DNA from: an uncultured Prevotella sp.
GTDB taxonomy: Bacteria > Bacteroidota > Bacteroidia > Bacteroidales > Bacteroidaceae
Length of the DNA: 18,492 bases
Assembly: GCA_946998205.1 (NCBI GenBank)
Contig: CAMPYJ010000047.1
Location: 1 to 18,492 of the forward strand
Direction: 5' to 3'
Positions 13,860 to 18,492 of the stretch are shown piece after piece (positions within the stretch are counted from its first letter, which is position 1; the number at the start of each line of letters is the position of its first letter). The notes beneath the pieces are model-generated. The model did not search any database. It had not been told where the DNA came from and worked only from the letters and a program-made list of their open reading frames with translations. The translations under genes were made by a program, and so were the position numbers.

Positions 13860-15365
13860 TTAGATATTCGATATTGTTAAAATACAGTTTTCTATCATCC
13901 GGTAAATAATTCTTTCTACATATCTTAAATTAGCTTCATACTCTTCTTTACCATATTTGTTTTGTGATAGTGCACAAACATTATCTATTATATCGGAGGC
14001 TGTTGCTGTATGCTCCTGTAGGAGATAGTCTATAATAGTTTCAACCGTTCCACGAGCAACTACTTCATAAACTGTTTGACGAAAAGCATCTGGTATAGTT
14101 ACAACTTTATACATTTTATTTTCAATTTTTTGATTTTTTGTAATATACATCAATGTTTCTGATGATATATCTGTCAAGCTAATAAAAGGATTTAAAATAA
14201 ACTGACAATTACTCTCATATAATCTCTCATTTTCCCAAAAGCTATTAATGCAAGTATACTGCTTTTTAAAAAATTCCTTCTTATTATCTTCTAGTTGTTT
14301 CTCAACTTTGATGCACGTGTTGTCCAGTTTCTTAATTTCGGTATAGATTCTTTCTTTCATTATTTTTCCTATATCATAATTTTTAGAAACTTTAAAACTA
14401 CGTGACCTTTCTAATATTTCGTTGGAAGTCCTGTAATGATGGATATAAGGAGTATCTATAAAATTCAGATAATTAGATATTGGGATACCGCCATGCTGGA
14501 TATATGTATTGATTATATGATGATGTAAAGCAGGATCTATTTTTTCTAGAAGCCTTGATGCAAAAATTTGTGCATCATTTCTTTTTTTTATATTTCCAAG
14601 CATATGACAATAGCCGTGTTTTTTCAAACACGACATATCAAGATTCATCCAATCAAACAAAGTACTTAATTTTTCACCTTCAGTGCAGTAGCTTATAGTT
14701 TTATTATATTTTTGAGCTAGGCAATAAAAGAAAAGTTGCTCGTAAACAGAATTTATAAAACCGTCATGATTAAGTTTCAAAATCCTATCATTGTTATATA
14801 TAAATCTATATGCTTGTTCTGTGTAGTATTGAATGAATTTCACATCATTTCCTCCGAGTACGCCTGCATTAGCCACACTAATAATCTTATTTTTAAGCTC
14901 TATATCTGCAAAATTGGGAATTTTTCCTCCAACTTGTATGAAACGATCTATGCACTTACGATTATACAATTGATCGTCATACTCAATATTTTGTGCGAAT
15001 AAGTCTGCTTTCCAAAAGGAATCTGGTAAGCTGTCATACAACAAAAAATCACAATCTACATGTAAAAATGGTTCATGCTGTTCACTGTATGTATATAATT
15101 TTGGCAAAGCCCATAATTCATAGCCAGAATACCCTTCCATAATATTCGGAATTGTTACTATCTGATCATAAGGAATACACAATTCTTCAACAACTTTTTT
15201 AGCTGTGGAATTGCAATACAGCGTAACATGACCATAATGCTGCTTTAGTAAAAGGCAACTAATAGCCATAGTTATCCAATGAAATTCAGGTGAGAGAAAT
15301 CCTGCTTTATCGAACATAGGATCTTCATCTGTGGAGAAACTGTAATATGTCTGTAAAAACCTCAT
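13860..15365 (-). CDS. GT-A/GT8-like putative glycosyltransferase with C-terminal extension (DUF6734-like)
   Basis: 501 residues. GT8-type landmarks are in order: FLHVDCDFLL with a DxD at D104-D106 (metal/nucleotide-sugar binding), AQNIEYDD, VANAGVLGGND (166-174, compare the GT8 NAGV motif), and HMLGNIKK (254-261, compare HxxGxxKP). After about 310 there is a coiled linker and a helical C-terminal domain from about 415 (GTVETIIDYLLQEHTATASDI) that looks like a small winged-helix, possibly leader-binding, unit. It is paralogous to the gene at 15578-16834. In this operon it could glycosylate the modified peptide, but other donors or acceptors are possible. DUF6734 membership is from recall, not a search. 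The coding region is very AT-rich. Confidence 0.65.
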   Translation of the reverse strand: MRFLQTYYSFSTDEDPMFDKAGFLSPEFHWITMAISCLLLKQHYGHVTLYCNSTAKKVVEELCIPYDQIVTIPNIMEGYSGYELWALPKLYTYSEQHEPFLHVDCDFLLYDSLPDSFWKADLFAQNIEYDDQLYNRKCIDRFIQVGGKIPNFADIELKNKIISVANAGVLGGNDVKFIQYYTEQAYRFIYNNDRILKLNHDGFINSVYEQLFFYCLAQKYNKTISYCTEGEKLSTLFDWMNLDMSCLKKHGYCHMLGNIKKRNDAQIFASRLLEKIDPALHHHIINTYIQHGGIPISNYLNFIDTPYIHHYRTSNEILERSRSFKVSKNYDIGKIMKERIYTEIKKLDNTCIKVEKQLEDNKKEFFKKQYTCINSFWENERLYESNCQFILNPFISLTDISSETLMYITKNQKIENKMYKVVTIPDAFRQTVYEVVARGTVETIIDYLLQEHTATASDIIDNVCALSQNKYGKEEYEANLRYVERIIYRMIENCILTISNI

Positions 15366-15577
15366 GTATGCAATAATATTAATAAAACAAAATCTTTTTC
15401 TAAAAATACCTTTAAGCTACTAACAAAAACCTTAATTTTAGGTTGTATAAGTATTAAACCTTCTGAGTGTATATGACTATATAATTAGTACACTTAAAAT
15501 ACATTAGTGTAGCATTATGCTCATGCCACCAAAGTATTAATTATAAAGTATGCACTATGTTTTGTTATTTTATGGTG
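15366..15577. other. 212-base gap between the two paralogous glycosyltransferase-like genes
   Basis: Very AT-rich, with no open frame worth calling and no small Gly-Gly peptide on either strand. On the - strand ATACTTTG (about 15536-15529) is a near-match to the TAnnTTTG -7 box, so an extra promoter for the genes at 15365 and below is possible but weak. Confidence 0.4.
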
Positions 15578-16834
15578 TCATATAATTAATACATTATCAA
15601 ATAATCCCTTGCGAATACTTGTAATTAAATATTCTTGTTGAAAGGGATTCAAGTCTGTTATTATTTCGTTTAACCGAATAGGCTTCCTAAATATTTTAAG
15701 TAGATTTGTCATAACAGAGTCGTATTTTATATACACATTCTGCGCAAGATATGTATTGTATGTTTTTAGATATCCCTCCTGTTTGCATTCCTTTTTATCA
15801 GGTAATGTTGAAACTTTTTTATTACTTATGAATTTAACATCAGGAGAAATTGAAATTATAGAGTTTAATAAGTCTCCATTAGATATTTTTTCATATTCTA
15901 TTGCTCTTTTCTCATACTCACTATTTGCAATACCTTTTAGTGTGATTTTTTGACAAATATCATTTTTATGGCATACATAGAGTATTCGGTCAAAATACTC
16001 TGGATACTTCCTATACATTTGCCTAATGATATAGCTATTACAGCGTGGATGACTTTTGTAATTCATTATGTGAATATAAGGATGATTGTTAGCTTCCACT
16101 ACTTGGTCAGGGACTGTTCCCCAAGGCATAACAAAATCCTTAACAACACCCTTAATAAATGTTTCAACCTTGATTCTTTTTGTATGTGCTAAGGCATAAA
16201 AAATCCATTGTTCAAAAACAACATTATAAAGAAACTTCTTGTCTGACTTTCTTATACTATTAGCATTGCTTGATAAAAAATCTTTAACATATTCAATGTA
16301 CTCTTTCCAAAAGAACACATTATTACCACCCAATACCCCTGCATTATATGAATGTATATTATTTTCACCGAAACATACTCTCATGTAATCAGGAATTATC
16401 GCATTGCATGATTTCAAATGGTTTAGTACTAACATGTAGAAATTTGAATCGTTTTCTTCATGCTGGGCTACTAAGTCTGCTGTTAATAAGCGCTTCTTGA
16501 GCGCTTCCTTGCAAAACACATCACAGTCTATATGCAAAAAGGGAGCATTTTGCATACTATATGTTTGAATTTTAGGGTAACAGTAAAAATCCCTATACTC
16601 ATTCTTGATGTCATCCAATATGAAGTATGTATCATATGGCAATAGAAACAAATCTTTAAATATATGTTTTAACTCAAAATTTGTATACATACAAAGGGGT
16701 ATTTGTGGGTTATACTCTTTTAAGAGTAATCCACTCAATGCTATTGATAGCCAATTGACTAGTGGAGATAAATAACCTCCGCAAAAGTTCAGTCCATAAC
16801 TTCTTAACTGACTATATGTTTGAATTATATGCAT
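15578..16834 (-). CDS. second GT-A/GT8-like putative glycosyltransferase (DUF6734-like)
   Basis: 418 residues, paralogous over the first 250 to the 501-residue protein encoded downstream: IIQTY, YLSPLVNWLSIALSGLLLKE, PFLHIDCDVF with DxD at D103-D105, ADLVAQHEEND and YNAGVLGGNN (163-172). The HxxG motif is replaced by YIHIMNYKSHPRC near 253-265. The C-terminal part is shorter than in the paralogue, ending in a helical LNEIITDLNPFQQEYLITSIRKGLFDN unit that may be a reduced winged helix. It starts 7 bases after the stop of the radical SAM gene, so the two are cotranscribed and probably act on the same substrate. Sugar and acceptor unknown. Confidence 0.65.
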   Translation of the reverse strand: MHIIQTYSQLRSYGLNFCGGYLSPLVNWLSIALSGLLLKEYNPQIPLCMYTNFELKHIFKDLFLLPYDTYFILDDIKNEYRDFYCYPKIQTYSMQNAPFLHIDCDVFCKEALKKRLLTADLVAQHEENDSNFYMLVLNHLKSCNAIIPDYMRVCFGENNIHSYNAGVLGGNNVFFWKEYIEYVKDFLSSNANSIRKSDKKFLYNVVFEQWIFYALAHTKRIKVETFIKGVVKDFVMPWGTVPDQVVEANNHPYIHIMNYKSHPRCNSYIIRQMYRKYPEYFDRILYVCHKNDICQKITLKGIANSEYEKRAIEYEKISNGDLLNSIISISPDVKFISNKKVSTLPDKKECKQEGYLKTYNTYLAQNVYIKYDSVMTNLLKIFRKPIRLNEIITDLNPFQQEYLITSIRKGLFDNVLII

Positions 16835-16841
16835 TATGTTA

Positions 16842-18200
16842 TTATTTTATATGGTTAAGTCTGTATATAGCATTTATTAGCATGCGATCCTCTATATTAT
16901 ATATAAACATAGGGCATCTAGGTTCTTTCTCATATAATGCAAGTGGACATAATCCTCCACATAAAGGATAATACTTACAATCTTTACACTGTTTAATCTG
17001 ACCACTTAACAACATGTGGGGAATGGTCGCTAAGGCACTATTTTTGCGCTTATTACCTCGGTTATGTATATTGCCCAAATGCAATGGACCTCCTAAATAT
17101 CTTGTAGAATAGGCTGTCTCCGAACAGTCGTAAATATTACCATAAGCATCATACATTAAGGACTCTTTCATTGTCCCAATACATATATAAGGCCCACTTC
17201 TGTGCGGAAGAATCTCTGTTCTAAAACCATGCGTTAGCATATAAAGTATATACTCTGTAGACTTTTTCCCAATTATCTTCCATGTCTTGGCATCACCAGC
17301 ACCATTGTTTGCCCATGAAACAACACATGCACAATAAAAACGAATTTTATCCTGCATCCCATCATTGTACAGTTTATGTAAAAGTGGAATAACACCATCT
17401 ATATTACTTTGATCAATATTACATCGAATGGTTATCATGCATTTAGTCTTATCATAGTATGGGCTTGAGACTATAGACTTTAAATTGTTGTATAATTTAA
17501 CAAAAGTTCCTTTACCGCTACACGTGAAACGGTGCTTGTCATGGAATTCCTTATCTCCATCTATTGTTATTTCTATCCTCCTGCAATTAAATTGTTCCTT
17601 TAACTCTCTATATACATCTGGCGTGAGTATATAGCCATTTGTAGTTATATGAGATAGATTTTTAATCTTATGCTTATTTGTCAGAATTTTTATATGCTTA
17701 TTGATTATACGCATTTTATCTAAGGCGCATAACGGTTCTCCTCCAAACCATCCTATTTCCATGTCCTGATAATCATGTGCAGATAATTTAATATCAATCT
17801 GTTTGATGAGACATTCTATGGTATCTATACTGATTTCTGCATGGTTGTGCTCTTGACCACAATAGTTACAAGCAAATTGACATTTATCAGTTGGTTGAAT
17901 GGACATATATAGGTGCTCACTATGGTACTGTCTTTGCTTCTTTAAAATCTTTTGGTTTTCTATGTTTATTGATCTAAACTCGTCTTCTTCCTTTGGAACA
18001 AGCACCTTTGCTTTAATTAATAACTCCATTGTATTTTTGTCTATATGCCTAAAATCTTCATTGATGACAGAATTATAGGTGTTAGCTGATACAAAAATGT
18101 TTTTTGCTGTTCTTCCAGAAAAGAAGAGACCTAATTGATGTCTCTTAATGTGATATAAATTCTTAAATAAATATGCTGAGAGTTTAAGTTTATTTTCCAT
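16842..18200 (-). CDS. radical SAM/SPASM peptide maturase
   Basis: 452 residues. The N-terminal ~80 (RTAKNIFVSANTYNSVINED, DKNTMELLIKAKVLV) resemble the precursor-recognition (PqqD-like, RRE) front of such maturases. The radical SAM core has C107-x3-C111-x2-C114 (TDKCQFACNYCG) for the SAM-binding 4Fe-4S cluster and GWFGGEP (150-156). The C-terminal SPASM region has C340, C359 (DAYGNIYDCS), C405, C408, C414, C418 and C429 for auxiliary clusters. Such enzymes make thioether, C-C or related cross-links in Gly-Gly-leader peptides. The precursor gene lies just upstream. Substrate residues are not known; the core's Cys, Asn and aromatic residues are candidates. All cluster-ligating cysteines needed are present. 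Confidence 0.93.
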   Translation of the reverse strand: MENKLKLSAYLFKNLYHIKRHQLGLFFSGRTAKNIFVSANTYNSVINEDFRHIDKNTMELLIKAKVLVPKEEDEFRSINIENQKILKKQRQYHSEHLYMSIQPTDKCQFACNYCGQEHNHAEISIDTIECLIKQIDIKLSAHDYQDMEIGWFGGEPLCALDKMRIINKHIKILTNKHKIKNLSHITTNGYILTPDVYRELKEQFNCRRIEITIDGDKEFHDKHRFTCSGKGTFVKLYNNLKSIVSSPYYDKTKCMITIRCNIDQSNIDGVIPLLHKLYNDGMQDKIRFYCACVVSWANNGAGDAKTWKIIGKKSTEYILYMLTHGFRTEILPHRSGPYICIGTMKESLMYDAYGNIYDCSETAYSTRYLGGPLHLGNIHNRGNKRKNSALATIPHMLLSGQIKQCKDCKYYPLCGGLCPLALYEKEPRCPMFIYNIEDRMLINAIYRLNHIK

Positions 18201-18220
18201 TTTCTATGTTATAATATTAG

Positions 18221-18275
18221 AAAAAAGGGAATGCTATTGTCGGAGTAAAACTCACGCTCCAGAGTTAGCATCCCC
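18221..18275 (-). terminator. terminator/attenuator between precursor and maturase genes
   Basis: On the - strand GGGGATGCTAA (18275-18265) pairs with TAGCATTCCC (18236-18227, one bulge or mismatch), with an inner GGAG/CTCC stem, followed by six T (18226-18221). Placed 23 bases after the precursor stop and before the maturase start, it would let the precursor be transcribed in excess while some read-through reaches the enzymes. Confidence 0.75.
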
Positions 18276-18297
18276 TAATACTCATTTTGTAACTGTC

Positions 18298-18414
18298 TTA
18301 GTGACAATTACCGAATGAACAGTTACCATAGTAACCCCATTCTGCTCCTCCGTATAATTCGTCGGCCTGCTCTTCGTTCAAAATAATGCAATCTTGATCG
18401 ATTTCTTTCAACAT
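18298..18414 (-). CDS. Gly-Gly-leader RiPP precursor peptide
   Basis: 38 residues from the ATG at 18414, too short for usual gene callers. The leader (1-23) is acidic, starts MLKEIDQDCIIL and ends NEEQADELYGG, a double-glycine site for the C39 exporter. The predicted core is AEWGYYGNCSFGNCH, with two aromatic-Gly-Asn-Cys units (YGNC, FGNC) plus Trp and Tyr. The radical SAM maturase follows on the same strand after a terminator-like hairpin. The reading frame stays open upstream of the ATG for 13 codons, into the adjacent mobile-element repeat, without another ATG. The natural leader may therefore have been longer and been cut by the insertion, or the ATG is the true start. No Shine-Dalgarno is obvious, as usual for Bacteroidales. 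Confidence 0.8.
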   Translation of the reverse strand: MLKEIDQDCIILNEEQADELYGGAEWGYYGNCSFGNCH

Positions 18415-18423
18415 GGACTCATC

Positions 18424-18464
18424 AAGGAGCTTTTTTAAGGGTTGTTCTATAAATTAAGCTCCTT
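18424..18464. repeat. 9-bp perfect inverted repeat before the precursor gene
   Basis: AAGGAGCTT (18424-18432) and AAGCTCCTT (18456-18464) are perfect inverted copies separated by 23 bases. One arm lies in the host side, the other inside the mobile-element end. In RNA the pair would form a stem in the 5' region of the precursor transcript, about 10 bases before the ATG. Confidence 0.6.
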
Positions 18465-18492
18465 ATAATCAGTAAAATACTTTGTTATTTCG
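18438..18492. mobile_element. terminal repeat of a mobile element related to the MITE, running off the window
   Basis: AGGGTTGTTCTATAAATTA (18438-18456) matches the MITE terminal repeat at 1985-2003 at 17 of 19 positions and is in the same orientation (element extends to the right). The internal sequence after the repeat differs (AGCTCCTTATAATC against GCTTTGACGG), so this is a different member, IS or MITE. The far end is outside the window. Confidence 0.65.

Noticed and set aside
15366..15577. A second precursor peptide between the two glycosyltransferase-like genes
   Set aside because: Reading both strands gave only a six-codon frame and no Gly-Gly leader.
1985..18456. The two related terminal repeats at 1985 and 18438 as ends of one composite transposon
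   Set aside because: Both are in the same orientation, and the copy at 1985 already has its own inverted partner at 2160, so they are ends of two separate elements.
1..18492. CRISPR arrays, tRNA or rRNA genes
   Set aside because: No regularly spaced repeats, cloverleaf-like sequence or rRNA stretches were seen.

Overview
The window looks like accessory DNA from a gut Bacteroidales bacterium (Bacteroides, Phocaeicola, Parabacteroides or Prevotella type). The clues are TAnnTTTG-type -7 promoter boxes, an IS1380-type transposase remnant of the Bacteroides kind, tyrosine recombinases with the TGxAxxD variant in place of the first catalytic arginine, and a Mu-like early gene set of Bacteroidetes type. 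No rRNA, tRNA or CRISPR was seen.

Region 1 (1-1984) is the broken late part of a Mu-like prophage. A decayed IS1380 fragment (3-498) runs straight into the 3' end of a papain-fold-toxin-like gene (to 778), probably the C-terminal tail of a MuF head protein. An oppositely oriented small gene with its own clear promoter overlaps it and may be the immunity partner. A gpG-like virion morphogenesis gene and a small neck/tail-type gene follow on the + strand. A 194-bp MITE with perfect 19-bp inverted repeats sits immediately after that last gene.

Region 2 (2190-7633) is the Mu-like early operon, entirely on the - strand and converging on a bidirectional terminator at 2190-2218. In transcription order it holds a DDE transposase (MuA-like), a MuB-like AAA ATPase with an N-terminal HTH, a small protein, a second P-loop ATPase, a GemA-like protein, two small proteins, a DUF3164-type protein and a last small protein. 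Several pairs overlap by ATGA. The transposase lacks its usual N-terminus, and no repressor or phage end is present, so the prophage is a remnant on both sides.

Region 3 (7634-11100) is a recombination module on the + strand: an intergenic region with nested inverted repeats, two tyrosine recombinases in tandem, and a small RhuM-like gene overlapping the second by ATGA. Three copies of a TTCTTTCACCG motif follow.

Region 4 (11104-18492, - strand) is the most interesting part: a compact ribosomally synthesised, modified peptide (RiPP) cluster. In transcription order it has a 38-residue precursor with a Gly-Gly leader and a 15-residue core (AEWGYYGNCSFGNCH), an intergenic terminator/attenuator, a radical SAM/SPASM maturase, two paralogous GT-A/GT8-like putative glycosyltransferases with extra C-terminal domains (DUF6734-like), a C39-peptidase ABC exporter, and a very short HlyD-like adaptor. 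The inferred scheme is synthesis of the precursor, radical SAM cross-linking and possibly glycosylation of the core, then leader removal and export by the C39 transporter. The AT-rich modification genes and the C39 domain differ sharply in composition from the TM/NBD part of the exporter, so the exporter looks like a mosaic with a swappable peptidase end. The terminal repeat of a mobile element, related to the MITE at 1985, lies only 24 bases upstream of the precursor start and runs off the window.
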